A DNA stretch of 47,936 bases from CAZEPJ01 sp964514105 (GCA_964514105.1 CAZEPJ010000034.1:1-47936); one strand, 5' to 3'; positions 1 to 9,436 are shown, numbered from the stretch's first letter. Notes: a model not told the origin generated them from the letters alone. Program-made: numbers and translations.

Positions 1-106
1 AAATCGGCCCGGTATCCTCCCGCCTGAAGACCCTCTGGGCTCCCAGACGCATGACCGCCTCCAGGGCATGCGTGGACAGGATCACCGTTTTCCTGAGATC
101 CGCCAT
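1..106 (-). CDS. Unknown protein, N-terminal fragment (truncated by window edge)
   Basis: An ATG at 106 is preceded at good distance by a GAGGA-type ribosome binding site and opens a frame that runs off the window edge. The 35 visible residues begin MADLRKTVILSTHALEAV and show no family motif I recognise. It lies downstream of parB on the same strand, about 215 bases away, so it may be a separate unit. The start region shares an 18-of-19 base match with the nuoN start region. The call rests on the start context and the open frame only. Confidence 0.45.
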   Translation of the reverse strand, partial: MADLRKTVILSTHALEAVMRLGAQRVFRREDTGPI

Positions 107-320
107 TCTTCCTCGTATCCGGTTTCATTGGCCGGGGAAGGGTCCCCCACGGAAAGGCGAGCGTCCCTTGGGGCCCTGCGTTTCTGTGTCGAGGCACATC
201 CGGCCTGCCAGCCCAGCTCCGGTCACGTATCTCCATGGTCGGGGCCGCGGCCGAGGAATCTCCATCACCTCGCAGCGCCTCCCTGTGCGGGGCTGGGTGA
301 GGCCCCGCCTGCATTGCCCG

Positions 321-1178
321 TCACAGGTTTCTCAGAATGTCCTCGATGGTCTCCTGAAGGCGCCTGAGGCCGTTGGAAAGGGCCGCCTTCTCCCTGGCGG
401 TCAATGTGGACGGATCGATGCTCCGAAGCAGCCGCTGGGTCCTGTCCATGCCGTGTAACATGCTCGGCAATGGGGCGCCTCGCCCTTGCGATCCACTTCT
501 CCTTGTAATTCCACGGACTTCATCGCTCTTTAGGTTGCCCTGTCGTATCCTCCGAAACAGCGCAACCATTTCTTCGGCGCTTTCCTGCTTGGCGACCTCC
601 ACCAGTGCCCTGCGAGACACCGTGTCGGCGCGCCGACATTCCTCCTTGATGGCCTCGGGGAGCCTGGTCAGACTAAGCGACTCCGTGACCGTGGAGCGCG
701 CCTTGCCGATAACTCGAGCCAGTTGTTCCTGCGTGTACCCGAACTCACGGACCATCCGGGCCAGGGCCTCGGCCTCTTCCACCGGTTTGAGATCCTCTCG
801 CTGCAGGTTCTCGATCAGAGCGATCTCCGCCGCGTTTCCCTTGGTCAAGATGGCTGGCACCACCTTCAGCCCGGCCATCTTGGCAGCCCGCAACCGCCTC
901 TCTCCGGCAACGAGAAAGATTTCGCCGTCCGCCCCCCTCTGCACCAGAATGGGCTGCAATACCCCCTTTTGCCGGATGGACTCCGCCAGCTCTCCAAGCG
1001 ATTCCGGGTCGAAGAACTGCCTGGGCTGAGATGGATTGGGCCGCACCAGGTCCACGGGGACGTTCCGGTAGCTCCCGTCTTCGTAGTGGTTGACGTCGGC
1101 CGGATGATCCGCAATCCTCTCCCGGCCCCCGGCCAATTTGGTGCGCTTGTCCGCTAGTTTTTCTCGGATCGACGGCAT
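321..1178 (-). CDS. parB: ParB-like chromosome partitioning protein
   Basis: DNA-binding CTPase-type partition protein that loads at parS sites and works with ParA in chromosome or plasmid segregation. The 285-residue frame from ATG 1178 shows the ParB N-terminal box (PNPSQPRQFFD about 48-58, then AGERRLRAAK at 91-100), the ENLQREDLKP box (123-132) and a helix-turn-helix around 149-168 (YTQEQLARVIGKARSTV). A basic linker and a C-terminal helix follow. Length is typical. The frame stays open further upstream, but ATG 1178 is chosen because homology starts there and it overlaps the end of parA by 25 bases, implying coupled translation. No parS consensus was found in the window. Confidence 0.93.
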   Translation of the reverse strand: MPSIREKLADKRTKLAGGRERIADHPADVNHYEDGSYRNVPVDLVRPNPSQPRQFFDPESLGELAESIRQKGVLQPILVQRGADGEIFLVAGERRLRAAKMAGLKVVPAILTKGNAAEIALIENLQREDLKPVEEAEALARMVREFGYTQEQLARVIGKARSTVTESLSLTRLPEAIKEECRRADTVSRRALVEVAKQESAEEMVALFRRIRQGNLKSDEVRGITRRSGSQGRGAPLPSMLHGMDRTQRLLRSIDPSTLTAREKAALSNGLRRLQETIEDILRNL

Positions 1179-1930
1179 AACCGCATGAATTCCTTGGTTA
1201 ATCTCTCGTAGTCCTCGGCGCCGGGGCTGCTCGGCTTGAAGACGAAGATCGGTTCCATCGCCATATGCGCTTGATTCAACGCCTCGCTCTGTCGAATCCG
1301 TGTCTGAAATAGCAGCGACCTGTACGGCTCCAGCTGCTCCATCACCCATTCAATGGAAACGGTCTTTCGAGAGTCGTACTTGGTGAGCAGGATCCGAAGG
1401 GATCGTTCGATCCGGAATGCATCGCCCCCCTTGACCGTCTCGATGGTCTCCATCAGATCCGCGAATCCCTCCAGTGCATACCTCGCCATTTCGCACGGAA
1501 CCAGCGCGAAATCGCAGGCCTTGAGCGCGTTGACCGTCAGGATCCCCAGGGTGGGCCGGCAGTCGATGACGATGAAGTCGTGATCCAACCCGCGCAAGGA
1601 TTTCTCCAGGATGCTCTCCCGGTACATCTCGGCAATGAGCTGCTGCTCCGCACGGTCCAACCTGATGTGAGACGGCACGAGGGAAAGCCCGCGGATCTTG
1701 GTGGGCAAGATCACGTCCTCCATGCGCTTCTTGTTCAGAAGCACCTCCTGGATGCCGTGCTGAAATGTGCCTGGTTCCACACCCAGGCCGATGGTGGCAT
1801 GGCCCTGGGGATCCAGGTCAACCAAGAGAACGGACTTCCCCCTTCGGGACAAGCCGCAGGCGAAATTGATGGCAGTGGTGGTCTTCCCCACCCCGCCTTT
1901 CTGATTGGTGACCGCGATGATCCGGAACAT
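1154..1930 (-). CDS. parA: ParA-family partitioning ATPase
   Basis: Deviant-Walker ATPase of the ParA/Soj family, 258 residues; it uses ATP-dependent nucleoid binding to move ParB-parS complexes. The deviant Walker A motif KGGVGKTTT lies at 11-19, the Walker A' region LLVDLDPQG at 35-43, and the Walker B-like segment FIVIDCRPTLG at 119-129. The last carries Arg where most Soj proteins have Pro (IDCPPSLG). It is the first gene of a two-gene parAB operon, with parB overlapping its 3' end. A candidate promoter lies about 180 bases upstream. Chromosomal versus plasmid origin cannot be decided; the surrounding core genes favour chromosomal. Confidence 0.95.
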   Translation of the reverse strand: MFRIIAVTNQKGGVGKTTTAINFACGLSRRGKSVLLVDLDPQGHATIGLGVEPGTFQHGIQEVLLNKKRMEDVILPTKIRGLSLVPSHIRLDRAEQQLIAEMYRESILEKSLRGLDHDFIVIDCRPTLGILTVNALKACDFALVPCEMARYALEGFADLMETIETVKGGDAFRIERSLRILLTKYDSRKTVSIEWVMEQLEPYRSLLFQTRIRQSEALNQAHMAMEPIFVFKPSSPGAEDYERLTKEFMRLCRRSEKN

Positions 1931-2560
1931 GGCGTCTTATCCTGTACATCCTCGCCGGGGAAAAATCAATCCCCTTGGGCTTCCGGCCTCCCCTCCCCAG
2001 GCGCGCCAGCCATGGACCTGTGCGCTCCTCCTCCTATCCTTTGGAGGAAATAGGCCCAGAATCCGCGGGAGACAGAGCGTCGGCATCGCAAATTCGCGCA
2101 ACCTCCGTTTATGCTAACATTACTAATTAATATCAAATATTTAGACGCCTTTGCAAACGGAAATTACATCTGGCAGCTTTCGCAAGCAAATCAAATGCGC
2201 CTCCTGATCCCCGGCACACCTGGGAATTACAAATCGCATCAGCTCGCCACGCCACCCGTATGAACCTCCATTCCTCCCACTCCCCCCCCACAAGTTGCCC
2301 TTTGCTGGGCGTTTCTTCCGAGGCTCCATAGCACTGATCGCGCAAATTCGATCCTCATCCACCTCTTGGTATCTCCCGACCGTGGACGAAAAAGCTTGCC
2401 ATATCTGATCCTTAACGCGAGAACCAGGTCCCCGCTTCACCTCGTGCGCCCCGAATCGGGATCTTGCAAGATCGAGCCATTGCGCGGATGGCCCAAGTGG
2501 CCCCCTTGCGGCACCGTCCTGCCAACGCGCACACATCCCTACCCTCTCCATGCCCCCCCG
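1931..2560. other. Intergenic region upstream of parA, AT-richer, no convincing gene
   Basis: About 630 bases between the parA start and the end of the cupin frame. The stretch around 2100-2350 is clearly AT-richer than the rest of the window and holds the candidate parAB promoter. Short open frames here show no protein-like composition or start context. I looked for DnaA boxes and a parS palindrome and saw neither. Two similar short words (GGAAATTACATC near 2159 and GGGAATTACAAATCGCATC near 2221) could be operator half-sites but are unproven. Confidence 0.5.
2108..2136 (-). promoter_or_regulatory. Candidate sigma70-type promoter for parAB
   Basis: On the minus strand TTGATA (2136-2131) is separated by 17 bases from CATAAA (2113-2108), inside the most AT-rich stretch of the region. 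It would give a leader of about 170 bases to parA. The -35 matches 5 of 6 and the -10 matches 4 of 6 consensus positions. Prediction from sequence only. Confidence 0.45.
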
Positions 2561-3019
2561 TCAGCCCCGTTGATCCTCTCCGGCCATCGCTTCGCCGCCC
2601 CCAAACCACTCCCTGTTCGGTCCTCCAGGACGCCGCACGCTCCGTCGCTCCTCTCCGGCCCCTTCGCTTGGCCCTTGGGCTCGTTCCCACGCGCGCATGA
2701 GACCCAGATCAGCGGTCGGGCAGAAGACACAGACGAACTCCAGGTCCTCTTCTCTTGTTTTGCGCGTGAAGTGATCTGCCTGGGGACGCATGTACACCGT
2801 AACCCCGCACGTCAATTCGTGAGACTGGCCCATGAAGACGATCTCCCCTTTCCCCCCGAGGCTCGAGAAGAGCTCCGCTTCCCTGTCGTGGGCGAGCGCC
2901 GGTCCTGTCCCACCTCTTCTGGTGTGGCGCATGATAGCCATGCTGCAGTAGGCACCGGGGACGATCCTCTCATCGAACATCAGCCTCGCCTTCCGCCCGG
3001 TTCCCTCCGGGGATCTCAT
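2561..3019 (-). CDS. Cupin-domain protein, possibly decaying
   Basis: Small beta-barrel (cupin) protein of 152 residues. The stretch from about residue 14 (MFDERIVPGAYCSM) through GGKGEIVF, SHELTCGVTVYMRPQADHF and EEDLEFVCVFCPTADLG follows the order of single-domain cupins. The start ATG at 3019 overlaps the stop of the spermidine-synthase-like gene as ATGA, a classic coupling arrangement, and homology begins just after it. Several usually conserved positions look substituted: the first metal-binding HxH region reads PALAHDREAELF, a Pro before GVTVY is Cys, and YVL reads SSL. After about residue 103 the sequence becomes low-complexity and basic. Either a divergent cupin or a gene under relaxed selection. 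Confidence 0.55.
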   Translation of the reverse strand: MRSPEGTGRKARLMFDERIVPGAYCSMAIMRHTRRGGTGPALAHDREAELFSSLGGKGEIVFMGQSHELTCGVTVYMRPQADHFTRKTREEDLEFVCVFCPTADLGLMRAWERAQGPSEGAGEERRSVRRPGGPNREWFGGGEAMAGEDQRG

Positions 3020-6000
3020 CTGCGGCAGTTCGTCTCTGCCGAACCGATGCTCGCTCCTTGGATTGCCGCTGCCTTGCGAGAGTTGATGATGGCCGCCCTC
3101 AACGACTGGACGCCCTTTCCGAAGCACACATCCAGATCTGCGGCGATCCCAACCAGGACGGCGGGATCCGGGGAGCCCTCTTGCCGCAGCCAGATGCCCG
3201 CCAGATGATACTTGTCCACGGCTCCCCACCAATCCCCGGACTCGGCATCCAGTCGGGCCAAACGCCGCCACACGCTCGATCTCTCCCCGCCCAACGCCAG
3301 CATTCGCTGAAGCAGTCCCCGCCGGGGCTTGCTGTCCGCCACGAGGAGCGACGAGGTCGTCCGGGCCGCCTGGGCATCCCAGACATCCAGCAGCCCGTCC
3401 AGATAGGCCATGGCCTGCGGCCGCAAGGCCAGCAAAGCCGTCCACTTCTCCTCTGCCCCGCCCAGGTCGCCTGCCGTCTGATATCTCCTGGCCAACTCCA
3501 GCAGGGGCCTTTCATCGGTCGGAGCCATGAGGGCCCACGCCTCCAGAACGGATCCCAGGAAGGCCTGGCTGTAGCTCCCTTCGCGCCTCTCGTGCTCCAC
3601 GATTCCCTCGAGGGCCCTGGGATCGGGCGGCCGTTGGGTCACATATGGGCAAAGATACAGGGCCCCTTCGTGAAAGGAGAGGGCCTTCTCGTCCACCAAC
3701 TCCAGCAGGTTGGAGGACCGGTCGGCGAAGAAGGCTCGGGGCGCCGCGTATTCCAGGATGGGCATCCGGTCCGTGTTGACCGACTCCACATCCTGGATCA
3801 GCTCATCCACCCGTCCTGGGGACAGGACCTGAAGAGCGAGCAGGGCATACAGATCCCCGATCGCTATGGATCGGAGGTCCTGATCAATTCCCTCCCGGCC
3901 AAGCCTCTCCTCCATGGCCGAGAAATCGGGGGCGTAGTCCGGATCCTTGAATGCGGCAATCAGAATATCGCTCTGCCCGGCCGTCCACACCGTCGCCAAA
4001 GGGAAGACCGACCGCACGGTCTTGAGGACCATGAGGAACAGCTCGTCGGTCATGGCGTAGTTGTGAAACCACTGCATGAGGATCCCCCGGTTGGCCAGGC
4101 TCCGGTGCGTGGCCTGAAAGAACTCCCGTGTGAACAAGGCACTCACTCCGGCCATCCAGGGATTGGAGGGTTCGCTCACGATGATGTCATATGAGCGAGG
4201 CCAGACCAGGAAGGCCTCCCGCGCATCCCGCACGTGGACCCGCACCGCTGGATGGGCTGTGACATCCCCATTGAAGGGGGCAAAAATACCGGCCGCCTCG
4301 ACTACCTCCGGGGCGATCTCGAAGATGTCGATGTGGTCCAACGGATGGAGGGTCAACGCGCCCGCGGTGATCCCGCTGCCGAAGCCGATGACGGCCGCGC
4401 TTCTGGCCCCCGGGTTCAGCAAGGCCGGCAGATGTCCCAACAGCAGCTGCGTGGCCAGATCCCCGCGGGTCGAGGCGTCGGTCTTCCCGTTGACCTTCAG
4501 GTAGATGCTATCGTCCGACCTGAGAACCGTCACCGTGCTGTTGACGCCGTCCCGGTGGAAGAGGACCTCCTCCTGGAGCGCCTCCCGGTATTCCCGGAAG
4601 GACTGCCCGGGGACGGTCGTGGGCCCCCTGAACTCGCCCCGGGCCAGCAGTCGGGGATCCCAGGGGCCTCCGAGGAGCCAGACCGCGCAGAACACCGCAC
4701 AGCCCCCAACGCACAGCCCCCAGAAAGCCCACGGCCGCGCCCCCCGAGAGGGCGACAGGGCCGCGGCCCCCAGCAGGATGGACACGGCCGTGCCGATCAG
4801 AAACGTGCCCCGCAGCCCCGCCCAAGGCACCAGCAAGAGCCCCGATGTCCCCGTCCCGACGATGGTGCCCAGCGTGTTGAACGCGAAGATCGCTCCCACC
4901 GAAGCCCCGACCGCCCCCACCACCCCGGTCGTGGCCGCCGTCACGGCCGGCAGGGTGATGCCCATGAGAATGGCGGGAACGATCATCACCGCTGCCCCCA
5001 GGGAGAAGGTGACTGCCTGGTAGGCCATGAAAGGACTTCCCAGACCCGCCAGCCATGTGGTGGCCTTTGCGTACAGGAAGGGCAGCCGTTCGTAGAGGGG
5101 GAGGCTCGCCGCAATGAACACCCCGACGCCCAGCTGGGCAGCCCCGAATACGGCCAATGGGTCCCGCCACCGGGACACCACAAAGGCGTACAGCGCGCCT
5201 CCCAACGCCAGGCCGGCCAGGAAGGTGCAAAGCATGATGGAGAACGAATACGTGGAACTCCCGAAAAAGAGGGTCAGGGCCCGCGTCCAGGTCACCTCGT
5301 AGAGCATGTTCACGGCCCCGCTCAGAGCAGCGAGGCCTGCCATGGCCGCGACGCTTGCCTGCCACGAGAGGGAGGGATCTCGCCCGCTGCCCCGCCCCTG
5401 CAAGATCGCCCCGCTGGCCGGCAGGGGACGCCCCCCCATTTTCACCCACCCCATGCACAGCGCCACAGCCCCCACCACGGTCAGTATGGCCGCCGCCGCA
5501 GTCACGCTTCCATCCAGCCCCAGGCGAGGGATCAGGACGAAACCCGCTATCCACGCACCGGCGGCGGCGCCCAGCGTATTGAGGAAATAGAGGGCGCCGA
5601 CGGTCCGCGACACATCCCCTGGGGAACGGCTCATGAATCGGGCCAAGAGGGGGAAGGTGCCCCCCATGGCGACGGTGCTGGGCAGGAAGCTCAGGGCGCA
5701 GAAGCTCGCCTTGAGAAAGGATAGCAGCGTCTCGCCAGGCGCGAGGGATGCGGCCGTTTGCAGGTACAAGGTGCTCAGGCCATCGAAGTAAAGGGGATAG
5801 ACCCAAGCCATCCCCGCCACGAGCAGCTCCAGCCCCCCGTACAGCGCGACAGGGCGGAGGACCCTGTCGGTCATCCTTCCAAACAGGTGGTTCCCGAGGG
5901 ACAACCCGCCCATGAAGACGGACAGCACGAGGACGTGGGCGTGGGCGGTGCTGCCCAGCAACAGGGCGAAGTACTTGGCCCAAGACACCTCGAGGATGAG

Positions 6001-6069
6001 GGCGGTGACACCGGAGAGGAAGAAAAGTGCGGAGACGAGGGGCCGGACGCGGCGGTCGTTGAGGGCCAC
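3016..6069 (-). CDS. Membrane-fused spermidine synthase-like protein with C-terminal helical repeats
   Basis: A 1017-residue protein starting at GTG 6069 behind a GGAG site. Roughly residues 1-475 form many hydrophobic segments of the fused MFS/SpeE type (LILEVSWAKYFALLLGST, later MLYEVTWTRALTLFFGSST). A spermidine/spermine-synthase-like methyltransferase fold follows, with the nucleotide-binding loop VIGFGSGITAGAL near 560-575 and SEPSNPWMAGVSALF near 635. The last ~200 residues look like TPR helices. Such proteins are common, but their aminopropyltransferase activity is mostly untested. It lies 145 bases after nuoN on the same strand and shares an ATGA overlap with the cupin gene, so it may be the tail of the nuo transcript. 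Confidence 0.85.
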   Translation of the reverse strand: MALNDRRVRPLVSALFFLSGVTALILEVSWAKYFALLLGSTAHAHVLVLSVFMGGLSLGNHLFGRMTDRVLRPVALYGGLELLVAGMAWVYPLYFDGLSTLYLQTAASLAPGETLLSFLKASFCALSFLPSTVAMGGTFPLLARFMSRSPGDVSRTVGALYFLNTLGAAAGAWIAGFVLIPRLGLDGSVTAAAAILTVVGAVALCMGWVKMGGRPLPASGAILQGRGSGRDPSLSWQASVAAMAGLAALSGAVNMLYEVTWTRALTLFFGSSTYSFSIMLCTFLAGLALGGALYAFVVSRWRDPLAVFGAAQLGVGVFIAASLPLYERLPFLYAKATTWLAGLGSPFMAYQAVTFSLGAAVMIVPAILMGITLPAVTAATTGVVGAVGASVGAIFAFNTLGTIVGTGTSGLLLVPWAGLRGTFLIGTAVSILLGAAALSPSRGARPWAFWGLCVGGCAVFCAVWLLGGPWDPRLLARGEFRGPTTVPGQSFREYREALQEEVLFHRDGVNSTVTVLRSDDSIYLKVNGKTDASTRGDLATQLLLGHLPALLNPGARSAAVIGFGSGITAGALTLHPLDHIDIFEIAPEVVEAAGIFAPFNGDVTAHPAVRVHVRDAREAFLVWPRSYDIIVSEPSNPWMAGVSALFTREFFQATHRSLANRGILMQWFHNYAMTDELFLMVLKTVRSVFPLATVWTAGQSDILIAAFKDPDYAPDFSAMEERLGREGIDQDLRSIAIGDLYALLALQVLSPGRVDELIQDVESVNTDRMPILEYAAPRAFFADRSSNLLELVDEKALSFHEGALYLCPYVTQRPPDPRALEGIVEHERREGSYSQAFLGSVLEAWALMAPTDERPLLELARRYQTAGDLGGAEEKWTALLALRPQAMAYLDGLLDVWDAQAARTTSSLLVADSKPRRGLLQRMLALGGERSSVWRRLARLDAESGDWWGAVDKYHLAGIWLRQEGSPDPAVLVGIAADLDVCFGKGVQSLRAAIINSRKAAAIQGASIGSAETNCRR

Positions 6070-6214
6070 TGCGACGTCTCCGGATGCGGGCGAGGCCTGT
6101 TGTGCACCCTGTCACGGGCCCAAGGGAGCCGGCCGCAAGCCCCTCCCCCGGGGCGTCGCCCGAGGAGTCCTCGACGAGGAGCGGCCTCCCGCACGGGCCC
6201 CACTGCCCCGTCCC

Positions 6215-7672
6215 TTAGAAGAGCCGTGGAACGGCCTGCAGGGCCAGGCTCAAATAGGTCCCGGGAAACACCCCCACCCACAGGGTCCCCACGGCCATGA
6301 GGACCAGGGCCACCATTGCGGCGGGCCGGAAGGCCACGCCCTCCAGATCGTTCTCCGGGGCCTGCATGTAGATCTTGATGGTCACCCGGAAGTAGTAGTA
6401 CACGGACACCAGGGAATTGAGCACCGCGATGACGACCAGCCAGACGTACCCCTGGGCCACCGCCGCCGAGAACACGTAGAACTTGCCGAAGAAGCCGGCG
6501 GTCGGGGGCAAGCCGGCCAGCGAGAACATGAAGAGCGCCATGGCCGCCCCCAGCACCGGATACCGCGTGCCCATGCCCCGGTAGTCCTCCACCAGGACAT
6601 TGTTCTCCCCTTTGCGGCCGAAAAGGATGACCACGGCAAACGCGCCCATGTTCATCAGGGTGTAGGCCAGAAGGTAGAACAGGATGCTGGCACTGGCCGC
6701 GTCTCCGCCGGCCACCATGCCCACCAGGATGTATCCGGCATGGGCGATGCTGGAGTATGCCAGCATCCTCTTGATGTTTTCCTGGGCCAGGGCCACCACA
6801 TTCCCCAGCGTCATCGTCGCCACGGCGATGACCCATAGGACCATGGCCCAATCCGCCTGCAGACTCGCCAGGCTGTACAGGAAGACCCTGAGAAACGCCG
6901 CGAAGGCCGCCGCCTTGACTCCCGCGGCCATGTACGCGGTGATGGGCGCCGGCGCCCCCTCGTACACGTCGGGAGTCCACATGTGGAAGGGGACCGATGC
7001 CACCTTGAACCCGAAGCCCACCACCATCAGGGCGCCGCCCAACAGCAGCATCTGACTGCGGCTCCCGCCGCCCCCCTGGACCAGGAAGTCCGCGATCTCC
7101 TTGAGGTGAGTGGTCCCGGTGGCGCCGTAGACCAGCGCGATGCCATACAGGAGGAAGGCCCCGGAGAAGGCCCCCAGCAGCAGGTACTTGAGCGCGGCCT
7201 CGTGGCCTTTGGGGTGCTCCTTGCGCCACCCGGCCAGGACGTAAACGCAGATGCTCATCGTCTCCAGGCCCAGGAATATCATAATGAGGTCCTGCGAGGC
7301 GGCCATGACCATCATGCCGAACGTGGCGAAGAGCATGAGCACGTAGTATTCGTAGTGGTCGAAATCCTCCTGGGTCAGGTAGTCCAGGGAGATGAGGATC
7401 GTCACGCCCGCTGCCAGCAGCAGGATGGCATGAAAGAAGAGGGCAAAGGCGTCCAGCACCACCATCCGGCTGAATCCGGCCTCTGCCCTGCCCCACAGAG
7501 CGAACACGCACAGCAGGGCGGCAATGGTTCCGGCCAAGCTGAGATAGGCCAGAAACCGACCCAGGGGCCTCCTCGAGAGAAACCCAAGGGTCAGGACGAG
7601 CAGCCCTGTGACGCACACGATCAGTTGCGGTGCGACGCTCGAGAGGTTCACATCGGGAATGGTCCAGGTCAT
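6215..7672 (-). CDS. nuoN: NADH-quinone oxidoreductase subunit N
   Basis: Antiporter-like proton-pumping subunit in the membrane arm of complex I, 485 residues with about 14 transmembrane segments. The key glutamate segment FLGLETMSICVYVLAG, the discontinuous-helix region FKVASVPFHMWTPDVYEGAP and SLAGLPPTAGFFGKFYVF are all present. ATG 7672 follows GAGGAGCGAGG; the frame is open for 61 codons further upstream, but those are not protein-like and the family starts here. Last canonical gene of the nuo order, 124 bases after nuoM. Confidence 0.96.
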   Translation of the reverse strand: MTWTIPDVNLSSVAPQLIVCVTGLLVLTLGFLSRRPLGRFLAYLSLAGTIAALLCVFALWGRAEAGFSRMVVLDAFALFFHAILLLAAGVTILISLDYLTQEDFDHYEYYVLMLFATFGMMVMAASQDLIMIFLGLETMSICVYVLAGWRKEHPKGHEAALKYLLLGAFSGAFLLYGIALVYGATGTTHLKEIADFLVQGGGGSRSQMLLLGGALMVVGFGFKVASVPFHMWTPDVYEGAPAPITAYMAAGVKAAAFAAFLRVFLYSLASLQADWAMVLWVIAVATMTLGNVVALAQENIKRMLAYSSIAHAGYILVGMVAGGDAASASILFYLLAYTLMNMGAFAVVILFGRKGENNVLVEDYRGMGTRYPVLGAAMALFMFSLAGLPPTAGFFGKFYVFSAAVAQGYVWLVVIAVLNSLVSVYYYFRVTIKIYMQAPENDLEGVAFRPAAMVALVLMAVGTLWVGVFPGTYLSLALQAVPRLF

Positions 7673-7796
7673 GCCTCGCTCCTCGTATCCGGCTTCATGC
7701 CGCAGGCTGACAAATCCTGAAACGGCCGAAATCGTCCGTGCCGGCGCGAATGTTCGATGCCCCGCCCGTTCGACCCACGGCCCCTTGCCCGAGACC

Positions 7797-9398
7797 TCAT
7801 GGCTGAGATCCGCCGGGAACGAACCAGGCCAGAGTGCCCCGCCGCCGCCCCCCATCCATCTCCGCCACGGCCTTACTCTTGGCGTTCACCTGCCTGAGCA
7901 GCTGGGCCACAGAGGGTTCCATGCGCTCCAGGAAGGGTTTGGGATACACCCCGATCCAGCCGATGCAGATCACCAGCGGGACGAGGACCACGATCTCGCG
8001 GAGATTCAGGTCCGGGAGTCGGAGGTTCACGGCGTTGGTCACAGACCCGAAGAAGACCCGCTGGTACATCCAGAGCATGTACACGGCCGCGAAGATCACA
8101 CCCGAAGCCGCGATTACCGCAAACGCCTTGTTCACCATGAACGTCCCCAGCAGAATCAAGAACTCGCCCACGAAGCCGTTCAGTCCCGGCAGCCCGATGG
8201 AGGATAGGGTGAAGATCATGAAGAAGGTGGCATATACGGGCATGACCTTGGCGATGCCGCCGTATTCGGAGATGAGCCGGGTGTGCCTCCGCTCGTAGAT
8301 CATCCCCACCACAAGGAAAAGGGCCCCGGTGCTCAACCCATGATTGATCATCTGCAGGAGGCTCCCCTCCACCCCCTGCACGGTGAAGGCGAACATCCCC
8401 AGCATGCAGAATCCCAGATGGCTCACGCTGGAGAACGCCACAAGGCGTTTGACGTCCTTCTGCACCATGGCCACCCACGCACCGTAGATGATCCCGATGA
8501 GCGCGAGGATCGAGATCCAGTGGACGGCGGCCAGGGCGGCGTTGGGAAACAGGGGGATGCTGTACCGCAGAAACCCGTACGTCCCCATCTTCAGGAGAAC
8601 CGCGGCCAGGAGGACGCTTCCCACCGTCGGGGCTTCGGTATGGGCGTCCGGGAGCCAAGTGTGAAAGGGGAACATGGGCACCTTGATGGCGAAGGCCAGA
8701 AAGAACGCCAGGAAGAGCCAGCTCTGCAGATGGATGGGGATGGTCAGATCGTAGTACTTGAGAAGGTCAAAGGTGTAGGTCCCGGTGGCCGTGTGGTAAT
8801 GGAAGTACAGGACCAGGATGGCGACCAGCATGAGGAGGCTGCCCACCATGGTGAAGAGGACAAACTTGATGGCCGAATAGACCCTGGCGGACATCTCGCG
8901 GCCGAAGACCTTGCGCGTAGTGGAACTGCCCCAGATCCCGATAAGGAGGTACATGGGAATGAGCATGACCTCCCAGAAGACGTAGAACAGAAAAAGATCC
9001 AGGGCGCAGAAAACCCCGATCATCCCCGTCTCCAGCAGGAGAAGGCAGACCAGGAACTCCTTGACCTTGATCTGGATGTCGCTCCAGCAGGCCAGGATGG
9101 AGATGGCCGAGAGGAGCGTGGTCAGCAAGATCAAATACAGGCTGATTCCGTCGATTCCCAGGCTGTAGGTGATCCCCAGGGAAGGGATCCATTCCCGGCT
9201 CTCCACAAACTGGAAGGCCGCCGTCCCTGTCTGGAAGTCCCGATACAGGGTCAGGGAGGCCAGGAAGTTCACCACGGCCACGACCAGGGCCACGGAGCGA
9301 AGGACGCGGTGCTGCTCCTTGCCGGTAAAGACAAGGGCAAACACCCCCACCAGGGGGAAGAACGTGAGGAAGGTGAGAATGGGAAATGGCTGATCCAT
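7797..9398 (-). CDS. nuoM: NADH-quinone oxidoreductase subunit M
   Basis: Antiporter-like membrane subunit of complex I, 533 residues. It carries the conserved Glu in LFYVFWEVMLIPMYLLIG, the HTWLPDAHTEAPT signature of the ND4 family, and SSIGLPGLNGFVGEF near the C-terminal third. The C-terminal ~25 residues (after KSKAVAEMDGG) are a hydrophilic, Arg/Gly-rich tail beyond the last membrane helix. ATG 9398 gives the expected MDQPFPILTFLTFFPL start. Lies 38 bases after nuoL in the canonical L-M-N order. Confidence 0.96.
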   Translation of the reverse strand: MDQPFPILTFLTFFPLVGVFALVFTGKEQHRVLRSVALVVAVVNFLASLTLYRDFQTGTAAFQFVESREWIPSLGITYSLGIDGISLYLILLTTLLSAISILACWSDIQIKVKEFLVCLLLLETGMIGVFCALDLFLFYVFWEVMLIPMYLLIGIWGSSTTRKVFGREMSARVYSAIKFVLFTMVGSLLMLVAILVLYFHYHTATGTYTFDLLKYYDLTIPIHLQSWLFLAFFLAFAIKVPMFPFHTWLPDAHTEAPTVGSVLLAAVLLKMGTYGFLRYSIPLFPNAALAAVHWISILALIGIIYGAWVAMVQKDVKRLVAFSSVSHLGFCMLGMFAFTVQGVEGSLLQMINHGLSTGALFLVVGMIYERRHTRLISEYGGIAKVMPVYATFFMIFTLSSIGLPGLNGFVGEFLILLGTFMVNKAFAVIAASGVIFAAVYMLWMYQRVFFGSVTNAVNLRLPDLNLREIVVLVPLVICIGWIGVYPKPFLERMEPSVAQLLRQVNAKSKAVAEMDGGRRRGTLAWFVPGGSQP

Positions 9399-9436
9399 GA
9401 ATTCGCTCCTTGGCTTCTATCTGTGCCCGGCTATCC

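Noticed and set aside
1931..2560. Origin of replication or parS site next to parAB
   Set aside because: AT-rich, but I saw no DnaA boxes or TGTTTCACGTGAAACA-like palindrome.
2366..3208. Plus-strand frame of about 280 codons opposite the cupin gene
   Set aside because: Pro/Ser/Arg-rich with no domain pattern; the opposite strand carries the cupin signature.
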